Shown here one piece after another: positions 24,881 through 32,779 of a stretch of DNA of 42,489 bases. Numbering within the stretch: position 1 is the stretch's first letter; every line of letters begins with the position of its first letter. The translations under genes were made by a program, and so were the position numbers. The notes beneath the pieces were generated by a model that was not told the DNA's origin, ran no database searches, and worked only from the letters and a program-made list of their open reading frames with translations. The stretch is from Dactylosporangium siamense (GTDB lineage: Bacteria > Actinomycetota > Actinomycetes > Mycobacteriales > Micromonosporaceae): assembly GCF_016862795.1 (NCBI RefSeq), contig NZ_BONQ01000179.1:1-42489 (forward strand), given 5' to 3'.

Positions 24881-25369
24881 TTGACATTCGAGGAGTACGT
24901 GGCGGCGCGGTTGCCGGCGCTGCTGCGGCAGGCGACGGTGCTGGCCGGCGATCCGCACGTGGCTGAGGATGTCGTCCAGGACGTCCTCATCAAGGCGCAG
25001 CCGAAGTGGGCGCGGATCTGCGAGTTGGACGCACCGGACGCGTACCTGCGCAAGATGATCGTGAATGAGCTGCTGTCCGCCCGGCGGCGGGTAGCTGCCG
25101 CCCTCCGCCGGGAACGGGCCCAATGGCCGGCACCGGCCCGGAATGACGTCGACGTGATCGTGCTGCGTGAGGCGATCCTGCAGGTGATCCGTACCCTCCC
25201 GGTCCGTCAGCGCCTCGTGATCGCGCTGCGCTTCTACGAGGACATGTCCGACGCCGACATTGCCGCGTTACTGGACTGCACCGAGGGGACGGTGCGGAGT
25301 CAAGCGTCGCGTGCGCTGGCCAAACTGCGTGAGATGGCGGCGACGCAACCAGTACTGGAGGACAAATGA
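24881..25369 (+). CDS. ECF RNA polymerase sigma factor, SigE family
   Basis: A 162-residue protein. TTG 24881 is chosen because GGGAGG sits just upstream and the protein then begins MTFEEYVAARLPALLRQATV, the usual SigE-family opening. Region 2 (AEDVVQDVLIKAQPKW, then DAPDAYLRKMIVNEL) and region 4 (LPVRQRLVIALRFYEDMSD, then LLDCTEGTVRSQASRALAKL) are complete. The stop overlaps the next start by 4 nt. It is a second copy of the arrangement at 15970-17669, but on the plus strand. Family assignment is firm. The stimulus is unknown. Confidence 0.92.
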   Translation: MTFEEYVAARLPALLRQATVLAGDPHVAEDVVQDVLIKAQPKWARICELDAPDAYLRKMIVNELLSARRRVAAALRRERAQWPAPARNDVDVIVLREAILQVIRTLPVRQRLVIALRFYEDMSDADIAALLDCTEGTVRSQASRALAKLREMAATQPVLEDK

Positions 25370-26391
25370 TCGACGCCGATGCCATCCGTAGCGCCTTCGC
25401 CGCCCTCGCCGACGAGGCCCCGCCACCGGAGCGGATCCACGCTTCGCTGGCCGTTCGTGCGCGCCGGCACCGCCAGCGCCGGCTGGTCCTGCGGCTCGCC
25501 GGCGCCGGCACGGTCGCGGCCGCCACCGGCGTCGCGGCGGCTGGAGTGTGGCGCTTCACCCGGCCGCCGGAGTCGAGGTTCCCGGTGCTGCACGCCGGTC
25601 CCGGCGGCGGCTGGCTGGAGGTTCCCCTGCGCTTCCGTCCGACATGGCTGCCCCGTGGGTACGGCGAAGGGCAACGTGGCGTCGTCGTGGAGGGGACGCA
25701 GGCGCCCGTGGTCTCGCGGGGCTGGCAGACAGGCGACATGAGCCAGGGGATCTCGTTGATGGTCGGCTGGCATTCATCGCTCGATCCCGATCGGCCGAAC
25801 GGTCCACTGACAACGATCGACGTCAATGGGGTGCCGGGCGAGCTCGTCCAGGTCGGCGATCAGGCTCTCGGCACGTTCCTCACCTGGCAGCCGCCTGGCC
25901 AGCCGCAGCTGTTGATCAGCGTACACACCGATGATGGCGCGGACGCCCAACAGCACCTGGCCGTCCGGGTCGCGCGCTCAGTGCGGCCGGATCCGGGGGT
26001 CACCTCGGTCGGCCCGCGCTTCGGCTGGCTGCCGCTTGACCTTGCTGCCGCGCCCTGGCGGCTGGCACACGGATTTGCCGGCACCGACTGGGTCCAGGAT
26101 GTGAGGGTGAGCGGCACCGGCGGACGGCAGCTCATCATCAGCATGGGGACCAGCGCTGAGATGCGCCTGGCGAACACGTTCACCAGCGAACCGGTCCGCA
26201 TCCGCGACTGGAGCGGCTGGCAGGTGCCGGCGATGAGACAGCTCTTCCTGACCCTGCCCGACGGCGTCGAGGTGTCCGCCCAACTCGTCGATGGACCCGG
26301 CGACGAACAGGTCATGCCCACCCTGATCCGGATCATCGAGGAGTTTGAGTTCGGACCATGGCCGGACATGAGCTGGATCGGTGGACGTTGA
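25366..26391 (+). CDS. Membrane-anchored sigma-partner protein
   Basis: A 341-residue protein whose ATG overlaps the sigma factor stop (ATGA, 4 nt), so translation is coupled. A short cytosolic segment (IDADAIRSAFAALADEAP, then RIHASLAVRARRHRQRRL) precedes one membrane helix (LAGAGTVAAATGVAAAGVW). About 280 extracytoplasmic residues follow, with strand-rich pieces (LEVPLRFRPTWLPRGYGEG, GVPGELVQVGDQALGTF). The topology equals that of the partner at 15970, but the outer domain is unrelated to its propeller repeats. A sensor or anti-sigma role is inferred from coupling and topology. No zinc-binding anti-sigma motif is seen. Confidence 0.75.
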   Translation: MIDADAIRSAFAALADEAPPPERIHASLAVRARRHRQRRLVLRLAGAGTVAAATGVAAAGVWRFTRPPESRFPVLHAGPGGGWLEVPLRFRPTWLPRGYGEGQRGVVVEGTQAPVVSRGWQTGDMSQGISLMVGWHSSLDPDRPNGPLTTIDVNGVPGELVQVGDQALGTFLTWQPPGQPQLLISVHTDDGADAQQHLAVRVARSVRPDPGVTSVGPRFGWLPLDLAAAPWRLAHGFAGTDWVQDVRVSGTGGRQLIISMGTSAEMRLANTFTSEPVRIRDWSGWQVPAMRQLFLTLPDGVEVSAQLVDGPGDEQVMPTLIRIIEEFEFGPWPDMSWIGGR

Positions 26392-26709
26392 GGTTCAGGC
26401 CCGACCACCCGGCGGGCACGTGGCCCTACCGGAAACACGTCCTCGTCACGACATAGGCCGAGGCACGCACATCGGCTCCTTATCTACTGATGGTACGACC
26501 GCAGCCCGGCCCAGGCTGGGTCGAGGTGACCGGCGGGGTGGCTCTCACAGATGGGCGAGGACTGATCTGGCGACAGACTCGGCAAGGTCGTGAGCCGTAG
26601 TTATGTGCCCGAGGCCGAGTACGCGGCGAGGATGTAGTTCGGTTTCTCAAGGCGTGCGGTGTCGTGTGTGCGGGATGCGGGGCGGCCCTACGGTGATGAT
26701 GCCGACGGG
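26392..26709. other. Intergenic stretch between convergent genes
   Basis: These 318 bases lie between the sigma-partner gene and the leftward LysR gene. I see no gene with a ribosome site. A short rightward frame ends in SRSYVPEAEYAARM at about 26640 and might be a remnant, but it is too short to assign. No strong hairpin was found. Confidence 0.4.
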
Positions 26710-27585
26710 TCAGCCACCCCCGGCGGCGTGGACGAAGGCGCGGACCAGTGTGGTCTCTGCGGCGCTGCGCCACACCGGGGCGTACCGCAGGACCGGGCCG
26801 TCGGTGATGGGCACGAATGCGAGGTCGTGACGCTGCCGGGAGGCGGCCGCGTAGGACCCGACGGGGGACACGACGCTGCCGGCGCCGATCGCCGTGAGGG
26901 CCTCCTCGAGGGTGGCCGCGGTGGTGCCGCGCCGGATGGGCCGCCCGGACGGGGTCACGGCCGGGGTGTGCGAGTGCCACACATAGTCCGGGACGGGGCC
27001 CTCCAGGTCCACCACCGGATGATCGCCGAGGTCCTCCATCTCGACCCGGTCCCGGCCGGCCAGCGGATGAGCGGCGGAGACGGCCAGCACCAGCCGCTCG
27101 GTGTACAGCTGCGGCCCGACGGTGAGGTCGGGCTCGCGGACGGGCAGCCAGAGCAGGCCGATGTCGACCCGGCCCGCGCGCAGCCCACCGAACGGGTCGG
27201 AGGGGAGGATCTCACGCATGCGCAGCTCGCACTGCGGATGCCGCTGCCGGAACAGGTCGAGGACGGCGGCGATCTCCCGGTGGTGGGTGTCGTAGGTGCC
27301 GATGGTCAGGGTGCCGACCTGTCCGCGGGCGGCGGCGGTGGCCTCGTCGATGCCGGCCATGATCTCGCGGTAGCCCGCGCCGAGCCGGTCGTGCAGCCGC
27401 TCGCCGAGCGGGGTGAGCCGGACGGTGCGGCTGGTCCGCTCGAACAGGGCACCGCCGATCCGGCGCTCCTGCTGTTTGATCGACTGGCTGACCCGCGCCG
27501 GGGACACGCGGAGGCGTTCGGCCGTACGCCCGAAATGCAGCTCCTCGGCCAGAGTCAGGAAGATCTCGATGTCGCGCAGCTCCAC
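26710..27585 (-). CDS. LysR-family transcriptional regulator, paralogue of the one at 19625
   Basis: A 291-residue protein. GTG 27585 has GGAGGGGAGG upstream. The DNA-binding region (ELRDIEIFLTLAEELHFGRT, then SPARVSQSIKQQERRIG) is almost identical to that of the first LysR gene, and the effector domains align throughout (GLLWLPVREPDLTVGPQL here, GVLWLPVHEPDLTVGPVI there). It is divergent from the MFS exporter with a 160-bp gap that holds a candidate operator, so it probably controls that exporter. The two paralogues may recognise similar operators and could cross-regulate. Confidence 0.92.
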   Translation of the reverse strand: MELRDIEIFLTLAEELHFGRTAERLRVSPARVSQSIKQQERRIGGALFERTSRTVRLTPLGERLHDRLGAGYREIMAGIDEATAAARGQVGTLTIGTYDTHHREIAAVLDLFRQRHPQCELRMREILPSDPFGGLRAGRVDIGLLWLPVREPDLTVGPQLYTERLVLAVSAAHPLAGRDRVEMEDLGDHPVVDLEGPVPDYVWHSHTPAVTPSGRPIRRGTTAATLEEALTAIGAGSVVSPVGSYAAASRQRHDLAFVPITDGPVLRYAPVWRSAAETTLVRAFVHAAGGG

Positions 27586-27675
27586 CAGGCCGCCTCCCCT
27601 CCGGTCACCCGCGCGTCCGGATCGTGCCCCTGAACTGCGTGATCGGGGAAGTTTACGGCGTCGATGCCGAACGAT

Positions 27676-27698
27676 AACCGGTGGCTTAAGCGGCGGTT
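27676..27698. promoter_or_regulatory. Candidate LysR operator between divergent genes
   Basis: AACCG and CGGTT half-sites flank a perfect CTTAAG centre, forming an imperfect dyad in the gap between the LysR gene and the MFS gene. It contains T-N11-A-like spacing. LysR proteins commonly bind such dyads in divergent promoters. Found by eye. Confidence 0.4.
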
Positions 27699-27745
27699 CG
27701 ATCTTTTGCGTTGTTCCGCGCCGGTGGCGGGGCGATGGTGCGTCC

Positions 27746-29008
27746 ATGAGCGAAACCTTGATCGAGCATCCGATGCATGACGTGGCGAAGTTGCCCACCG
27801 GGTTCGGGCGGCTGTGGACCGCGCAGACGGTGTCCTCGCTCGGTGACGGGGTGACGCATGCCGCGCTGCCGCTGCTGGCATTGACCCTGACCCGGGATCC
27901 GATGGCCCTCGCGGTCGTCACGGCGGCCGGGACGCTGCCCTGGCTGCTGTTCGGAGTGCTCGGCGGCGCGCTGGTGGACCGGTGGGACCGCCGGCGCACG
28001 ATGTGGGTCGCGGACACGATGCGTGCGGTGCTGCTCGCGGTGCCGGTGGCCGCGGCGGCGCTCGACGTCCTGAGCATTCCACTGCTCGCGGCCGTCGCGT
28101 TCCTGCTCGCCCTCGGCGGGCTCTTCTTCGACACGGCCGCGACGGCCTACCTGCCGGATCTGCTCCGCCGCGACCCCGCACTCCTGGAACGCGCCAACGC
28201 CCGCCTGCGTAGCACCCAGACCGCCGCGTCCGGCTTCGCCGGGCCACCTGCGGGCAGCGCGCTGCTCACGCTCGGACGGGCGGTTCCGCTGCTCGCCGAC
28301 ATGGTGTCGTTCGTGCTTTCCGCACTGCTCGTGCGGTCGCTGCCCGCGGTGCCGCGGCCGGCAGCGGTCGCCCGCGAGTCACTGCTGCGCCAAGCGCGGG
28401 CCGGAGCCTCGTACGTCTTGCGGGACCGGCTGCTGCTCGGGCTCGCGCTGCGTCCGGCGGTCGGCAACGTCGCCTTCCTTGCCGTGGAGACCGTCCTCGC
28501 CCTCTTCACCCATGAGCGCCTCGGCATGGGCGCTTTCGGCTTCGGGCTGCTCCTCACCGCGGAGGCCGCCGGAGGTCTGCTCGGCGCGGGCGTCGCCTCG
28601 TTCCTCGGCCGGCGGCTCGGCACCGGCACCGCACTGACCTGCACGGCCGCGGTCGAGGGTCTGGCCATCCTGGGACTGGCCGCCGCCCCGAACCCGTACG
28701 TGGCCGGGCTCGCACTCGCCGTCTGCGGGGCGGGGATGGGCGCCACGATGGTGCTCGCGCCCTCCCTCCGGCAGGCGATCGTCCCGGCACACCTGATGGG
28801 CCGGGTCGCCTCCACCTCCCGCATGCTCGCCATGTGCGCCGCCCCGTTCGGCGCGTTCCTCGGCGGCTGGCTGGCCACCGCCTACGACCTGCGCACCCCG
28901 CTCTACGCCGCCGCCGGCCTGCTCCTGGCCATGACCGCCGTCACGGCCACCATGACCAGCAACCGCCGGGTCGAGACGGCACTGCGCAACGCCGCCACGT
29001 CTCCCTGA
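27746..29008 (+). CDS. MFS transporter (MFS_3-like exporter)
   Basis: A 420-residue protein from ATG 27746. About twelve hydrophobic segments are visible. The loop between helices 2 and 3 carries the MFS motif A-like GGALVDRWDRRRTMWVAD. The N-terminal TVSSLGDGVTHAALPLLALT is typical of the MFS_3/enterobactin-exporter-like group that exports small molecules or drugs. The gene is divergent from a LysR regulator, a classical exporter-regulator pair. Its 3' end overlaps a fragment of another transporter. The substrate is unknown. Confidence 0.9.
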   Translation: MSETLIEHPMHDVAKLPTGFGRLWTAQTVSSLGDGVTHAALPLLALTLTRDPMALAVVTAAGTLPWLLFGVLGGALVDRWDRRRTMWVADTMRAVLLAVPVAAAALDVLSIPLLAAVAFLLALGGLFFDTAATAYLPDLLRRDPALLERANARLRSTQTAASGFAGPPAGSALLTLGRAVPLLADMVSFVLSALLVRSLPAVPRPAAVARESLLRQARAGASYVLRDRLLLGLALRPAVGNVAFLAVETVLALFTHERLGMGAFGFGLLLTAEAAGGLLGAGVASFLGRRLGTGTALTCTAAVEGLAILGLAAAPNPYVAGLALAVCGAGMGATMVLAPSLRQAIVPAHLMGRVASTSRMLAMCAAPFGAFLGGWLATAYDLRTPLYAAAGLLLAMTAVTATMTSNRRVETALRNAATSP

Positions 29009-29168
29009 GGATCCAGCAGCTCGCCTCAGCGATCGGCTCGGCCGCGGTCACGTCGATCTTCTTCCAGGCCGCGACCTCCGGACTGGCCCATGCGATGACG
29101 GTCAGCCTTGTGTCATCCTGGCCGTCGCCCTGATGCCCCGCACGGCACCGGCAGAGCCCGACCAGTGA
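29005..29168 (+). pseudogene. C-terminal fragment of a DHA2-type MFS transporter, frameshifted
   Basis: Starting in a different frame inside the MFS stop, the sequence reads LRIQQLASAIGSAAVTSIFF, then QAATSGLAHAMTVSLV, the pattern near the end of 14-helix DHA2 exporters (QQLxxAIGxAxxxxxFF). At about 29116 the frame shifts, and ILAVALMPRTAPAEPDQ follows with a stop at 29166-29168. No upstream part of the DHA2 gene exists here, so a larger deletion joined this remnant to the intact MFS gene. Confidence 0.6.
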
Positions 29169-29202
29169 ACCGCCGGTCGAGCCGCCGGTTGAGCCGCCGG
29201 TC
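29167..29202. repeat. 12-bp tandem repeat, three units
   Basis: GAACCGCCGGTC, GAGCCGCCGGTT and GAGCCGCCGGTC follow each other without spacer, then GAACCCAGC begins a decayed fourth unit. It lies between the transporter fragment and the leftward CoA-binding gene. Confidence 0.8.
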
Positions 29203-29230
29203 GAACCCAGCGACAGCTGGCCGCCGGCGG

Positions 29231-29719
29231 CTATGACCACGGCGCGGTAGGGACTTCGGCTATGTCGGGTGTCGCGGGGTTGCCGTGGTACACCCGGCAC
29301 CGCGGCGGCTGTTCGCAGCCGTGGACCAGGTCGTGCAAGGCGCGTTCCTGACCCATGCAGGTGTCCTCGACGTAGTCGAGTCCGGCCTCGCCGGCGATCT
29401 GCCGGGCTTCGCGACTGACCAGGCCGAGTTGCAGCCAGACCGCGCCCGCACCGACCGCCGCGGCCATGCGGACGATCTCCGGTGCCTCGTCGGCGGGTCG
29501 GAAGACCTCCACGACGTCGACGTGTTCGGCAACGTCGGTCAGGCGGGCGTAGGCGTGCTCGCCGAGGATGGTGTCGGCGTGCGGGTTGACCGGCACGATG
29601 CGCCAGCCCTGTTCCTGCAGCATTCCCGGCACCCAGTGGGCCGGCTTCTGCGGATCCCGGGAGGCGCCGACCACGGCGATGGTGTGCGCCTCGGTGAGGA
29701 TCTGGCGCGGAGTACGCAT
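29231..29719 (-). CDS. CoA-binding domain protein
   Basis: A 162-residue protein. ATG 29719 has GGGAGGT upstream. The whole length is one CoA-binding Rossmann fold: the AVVGASRDPQKPAHWVPG nucleotide loop, VPVNPHADTILGEHAYA, HVDVVEVFRPADEAP, then AVWLQLGLVSREARQIAGEA and a conserved DTCMG. Such single-domain proteins (YccU-like) bind CoA or an acyl-CoA and are often linked to stress. It is placed 50 bp after the nitroreductase gene on the same strand, so both may be read from the DosR-like box at 30946. Confidence 0.88.
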   Translation of the reverse strand: MRTPRQILTEAHTIAVVGASRDPQKPAHWVPGMLQEQGWRIVPVNPHADTILGEHAYARLTDVAEHVDVVEVFRPADEAPEIVRMAAAVGAGAVWLQLGLVSREARQIAGEAGLDYVEDTCMGQERALHDLVHGCEQPPRCRVYHGNPATPDIAEVPTAPWS

Positions 29720-29769
29720 CTGGATGACCTCCCTTGCTGCGCCTGGGTGCGCGTTCGGGTGTGCGAGGT

Positions 29770-30846
29770 TCAGCGGACTGCCGGTGGCGGCGTCAGCGCC
29801 GGCTCGTCCCAGAGCGGGTCGGCGAGGACCTCGACGACCTCCCGTGCCAGGCGGCGGGGGGCTCGTGCGGGTGCGGCGCCGTCGGCTGGAATGCCGATCC
29901 GGACGCCGATGGCGGGGTATCCGACGCCGCCGAGCGTGCGGCGCACGGCCTGGCGGGCGGTTTCGTGTTCGACGAGGTCGCTCATCGTGGAGGTGGCCAG
30001 ATGCTCGACGGTGGCGGTGAGCAGCACGGCGGACAGGGCCACCCCGCCGGTCAGCCAGTCGCCGGGGCCGTCGCCGTCGGTGACGACGATGCCGTAGCGG
30101 GCGTACTGGTCTTCGACGTCGGTGTCGCTGTGCAGCCCGCTGGGGTAGCCGATGGCCCTGAAATCGCGCAGCGGAATCTTGCGCGGGCCGGCGTCGCTGA
30201 GGGTGTCGGTGGGCACGCCGTCGCGCGCTTCGCCGGGGCGGCGGATCCAGGCGGCGAGCTCCGCGCGGTAGGCGGGGTCGGTGAACTCGGCGTCGGCGGC
30301 GAGTGCGGCGGCCGCCGCGATGTCTGCCAGGTCCCGGGACCAGGTGACCTGCAGGTGCGCGCCGCAGCGCTCTGCGGCGCCGCGCAACGGGTCGAGCGCC
30401 TCGTCCGGCACGGGCCGGGCGGCGAACGACCGCCGGTCGGAGTGGCGTTTCATGATCGCGTCGGCGAGCGGCACGGCCGCGGGCGACGGTGGCGCCGGCC
30501 CGTCGTAGTGCACCACCGCCATCAGGTCCGGGTCGTGATTGGACGGCAGCGACTCGACGGTGAAGTCGGCGCCTTCGGCGGCGAGGGTCACGCAGGCGTG
30601 GTGGAGGGCGGTGCCGCAGCTGAGCGTGAGCAACCGGCCGTCCGGGTCGATCGTCGACAGCCCGCGGTCGCGGTCGGCGAAGAGCAGCGCCGTGTCGTGT
30701 TCGATCCGCCAGCGCCACGGCTGGGTGTTGAGCACCGAGGGCGCATGGACGGCGGCCACTGCGGCACGGGCGAGGAGCCGGCACACCGCCGCGACGGTGA
30801 ACCCCTGAGTGGGATCGTTGCGCTGCGGGTGCTGCTGCGTTCGCAT
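29770..30846 (-). CDS. Acg-like nitroreductase family protein
   Basis: A 358-residue protein. ATG 30846 follows GGGGAG. It belongs to the Acg/Rv3131 group of nitroreductase-fold proteins: HAPSVLNTQPWRWRIEHD near the N-terminus (S-x-x-N-x-QPW), the RHSDRRSFAARPVPDEAL segment, and a YPAIGVRIG C-terminus. Members are strongly induced in hypoxia in mycobacteria and may bind FMN in an altered way with little classical activity. It is divergent from the CBS-BON gene, and the gap of 205 bp contains a DosR-like box about 100 bp upstream of its start. It is the first gene of a probable two-gene operon. Confidence 0.88.
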   Translation of the reverse strand: MRTQQHPQRNDPTQGFTVAAVCRLLARAAVAAVHAPSVLNTQPWRWRIEHDTALLFADRDRGLSTIDPDGRLLTLSCGTALHHACVTLAAEGADFTVESLPSNHDPDLMAVVHYDGPAPPSPAAVPLADAIMKRHSDRRSFAARPVPDEALDPLRGAAERCGAHLQVTWSRDLADIAAAAALAADAEFTDPAYRAELAAWIRRPGEARDGVPTDTLSDAGPRKIPLRDFRAIGYPSGLHSDTDVEDQYARYGIVVTDGDGPGDWLTGGVALSAVLLTATVEHLATSTMSDLVEHETARQAVRRTLGGVGYPAIGVRIGIPADGAAPARAPRRLAREVVEVLADPLWDEPALTPPPAVR

Positions 30847-30945
30847 GATGACTCCCCTCGAGACAGGTGCTGGGCAGTTTGTCGGTACCTGCCCCGCACA
30901 GCGCGAACCAACCACCGCCGGAGCGCGGGCTGTGATCCAGCGTGC

Positions 30946-30959
30946 GGGACCAAAGACCC
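30946..30959. promoter_or_regulatory. DosR/DevR-type box
   Basis: GGGACCAAAGACCC agrees with the core of the mycobacterial dormancy box GGGACTWWAGTCCC at 12 of 14 positions, and about 15 of 20 positions of the extended form. It lies centrally between the divergent nitroreductase (100 bp) and CBS-BON (92 bp) starts, both of which are typical DosR targets. Confidence 0.65.
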
Positions 30960-31051
30960 TGAACGACCACCGCCCGTGCGTGGACAGTTGAGGGGAGAGG
31001 CCCGACCCGCGAGATCAATGAGCGTTGCCAGGCCGGACGACCTGAGGAGGC

Positions 31052-31636
31052 ATGATGCGCGCCAAAGACATCATGAGCGCCCCGGCATACACGGTGCGCG
31101 CTGACGCACCGGTCGCGGTGGTGGTGGAACTGCTCGAACGGCAGTCGATCACCGCCGTCCCGGTCGTCAACGAGCGCGGCGTCCTCGTCGGCATGGTCAC
31201 CGAAGGAGACCTGCTGCGACGCGAGGCCGGCGGTGCCACAGTGGGCGACCTCGGCGTGCGCGAGGCCCGTGAGGTGATGTCGGCCCGGCCGGTGATGGCA
31301 TGGCCGGACGCTGACGTCGCCGACCTGGCCGCGGCCATGGTCAAGCACGATACGCACACCGTGCCGGTCGTCGTCGAGGAACGGGTCGTCGGTGTGGTCA
31401 GCCGCGGCGACGTGCTGCGGACGTTGCTGCCCACCGACGACGCCGCACAGCGCGAGGCGCAGCACCGGCTCGACGCCTACGCCGACGGGCAGCACCGCTG
31501 GCAGGTGCACGTCCACGACACGGTCGCGAGCATCGACGGCCAGTTCGACGAGGACACCGAACGCGCGGTCGCCGAGGCACTGGTGCGCACCACCGCCGGT
31601 GTCACCGCGGTGCGTGTGACGGCACGGTCCGGCTGA
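31052..31636 (+). CDS. CBS-domain pair protein with C-terminal BON domain
   Basis: A 194-residue protein. ATG 31052 follows GAGGAGG; ATG 31055 is equally possible. Two CBS motifs span about 5-60 (AKDIMSAPAYTVRADAPVAV, then ITAVPVVNERGVLVGMVTEG) and 72-130 (VMSARPVMAWPDADVADLAA, then THTVPVVVEERVVGVVSRGD). A BON-like domain is at about 146-192 (WQVHVHDTVASIDGQFDED). CBS pairs bind adenosyl ligands, and BON domains bind membranes or partner proteins. Similar CBS proteins (hypoxic response protein type) belong to DosR regulons. It is transcribed away from the nitroreductase, sharing the box at 30946. Confidence 0.9.
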   Translation: MMRAKDIMSAPAYTVRADAPVAVVVELLERQSITAVPVVNERGVLVGMVTEGDLLRREAGGATVGDLGVREAREVMSARPVMAWPDADVADLAAAMVKHDTHTVPVVVEERVVGVVSRGDVLRTLLPTDDAAQREAQHRLDAYADGQHRWQVHVHDTVASIDGQFDEDTERAVAEALVRTTAGVTAVRVTARSG

Positions 31637-31710
31637 CCGCAGCCGACGGACCTGGTTGCCATGCGGTCCCCGGACGGCGGCCGCGTGCCGGTGCCGGTTG
31701 TGGCGCCCGC

Positions 31711-31782
31711 CGCTTCGCTACCGGACCACGGCCCCGCTTCGCTACCGGACCACGGCCCCGCTTCGCTACCGGACCACGGCCA
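31711..31782. repeat. 24-bp tandem repeat, three units, at the end of the stress protein gene
   Basis: CGCTTCGCTACCGGACCACGGCCC repeats at 31711, 31735 and 31759, the last with one changed base. Read leftward, each unit contains the codons for AVVR and the TAG stop of the universal stress protein. The gene's final codons and stop were thus triplicated, and only the first stop encountered is used. Confidence 0.95.
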
Positions 31783-32644
31783 CGGGGCAGGCGGCGTGGC
31801 GGATGGCCGCCTGGCTCACCGACCCCAGCAGCAGGCCGGCGAAGCCGCCGCGGCCGCGGGAGCCGACAACGAGGAGCTCCGCACCCGCGGACAGCTCCGT
31901 CAGGACCGCGGCGGGCCGACCACGGACCAGCGTGTGCCGCACGTCGAGGTCCGGATACTTCCCGGACCACCCGGCCATCGACTCCGACAGCGCCCGCTGC
32001 TCGTCTTCCCGCAGATCGTCGAGGTCGTAGACCAGTGGCAGCATGTCACCCGGTCCGGTGGACACCGGCCACTGGTAGACGTGCGCCGCGGTCAGGCCAA
32101 CGCTACGGTGCGACGCCTCCTCGAACGCGAACCGCAGGGCCGCTTCAGCATCATGGGATCCGTCGACACCGACCACGACCCGACCCGCTTCCGTGCCGGC
32201 CGGCCTGTCCTCGCGGCGGACGATGACGACCGGGCATGCCGCGTGGGCGGCGAGCGCGGCACCGACGGAGCCGAGCAGCAGGCTGGTGAAGCCACCGTGG
32301 CCGCGGTGGCCGACGACGACCGTAGCGGCGTGCCGGGAGGCCTCGACGAGCGCCTCCGCCGGCTCCCGCAACTGCAGCTCCGTGCGCACCTCGAGCCCCG
32401 ACGCGACGGCTCGGGCGTGGCCCGCGGCGACGGTGAGCGTCCGCTCGGCCGCTGCGCGCACGCCCTCCTCGAACGGCGACGGCACCGGGGCCGGCACCGG
32501 CGCATACACGGCCGGCCAGACGAAGGCGTGCACGATCTGCAGCCGGCACCGACGCCACACCGCGTCGGCGGCCGCCCACCCCACAGCATCGAGGCTCGCC
32601 GGCGAGCCGTCCACACCCACCACGACGATCGGTTCGCTGTTCAC
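31766..32644 (-). CDS. Double universal stress protein
   Basis: A 292-residue protein. GTG 32644 has AGGGGAT upstream. Two tandem USP domains: residues 1-145 (VVVGVDGSPASLDAVGWA, then VVVGHRGHGGFTSLLLGSVG) and 150-292 (VVVGVDGSHDAEAALRFAFE, then VVGSRGRGGFAGLLLGSVS). Both keep the G-2x-G-9x-G(S/T) ATP-binding loop pattern, so both are likely nucleotide-binding. Tandem USPs are the classic members of DosR-type regulons. The gene is divergent from the site-2 protease gene (135-bp gap). Its end is duplicated as a 24-bp tandem repeat. Confidence 0.92.
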   Translation of the reverse strand: MNSEPIVVVGVDGSPASLDAVGWAAADAVWRRCRLQIVHAFVWPAVYAPVPAPVPSPFEEGVRAAAERTLTVAAGHARAVASGLEVRTELQLREPAEALVEASRHAATVVVGHRGHGGFTSLLLGSVGAALAAHAACPVVIVRREDRPAGTEAGRVVVGVDGSHDAEAALRFAFEEASHRSVGLTAAHVYQWPVSTGPGDMLPLVYDLDDLREDEQRALSESMAGWSGKYPDLDVRHTLVRGRPAAVLTELSAGAELLVVGSRGRGGFAGLLLGSVSQAAIRHAACPVAVVR

Positions 32645-32779
32645 CGCGGATCCCCTCTGCCGGCCGGATTCCGTGACCCAGCGAGCTACCCGGTGCTGAT
32701 GCGGGTACGCCTTGCCGGAGGATTGCCGGTCCGGGGGATCCCGGGTCGGGCCGTTCGTGAGCGTGCACCGAGGTGAGGC

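Noticed and set aside
29719-31516. Extension of the CoA-binding protein frame to 761 codons
   Set aside because: The upstream part overlaps the nitroreductase and CBS genes and is low-complexity. The ATG at 29719 has a clear ribosome site.
31711-31782. Possible CRISPR array
   Set aside because: The 24-bp units are directly adjacent with no spacers and are derived from the end of a coding gene.
32645-32779. Second DosR-like box between the stress protein and protease genes
   Set aside because: Only GC-rich partial matches (such as GGGGGATCCCGGG) were found. Spacing and half-sites do not fit the consensus.
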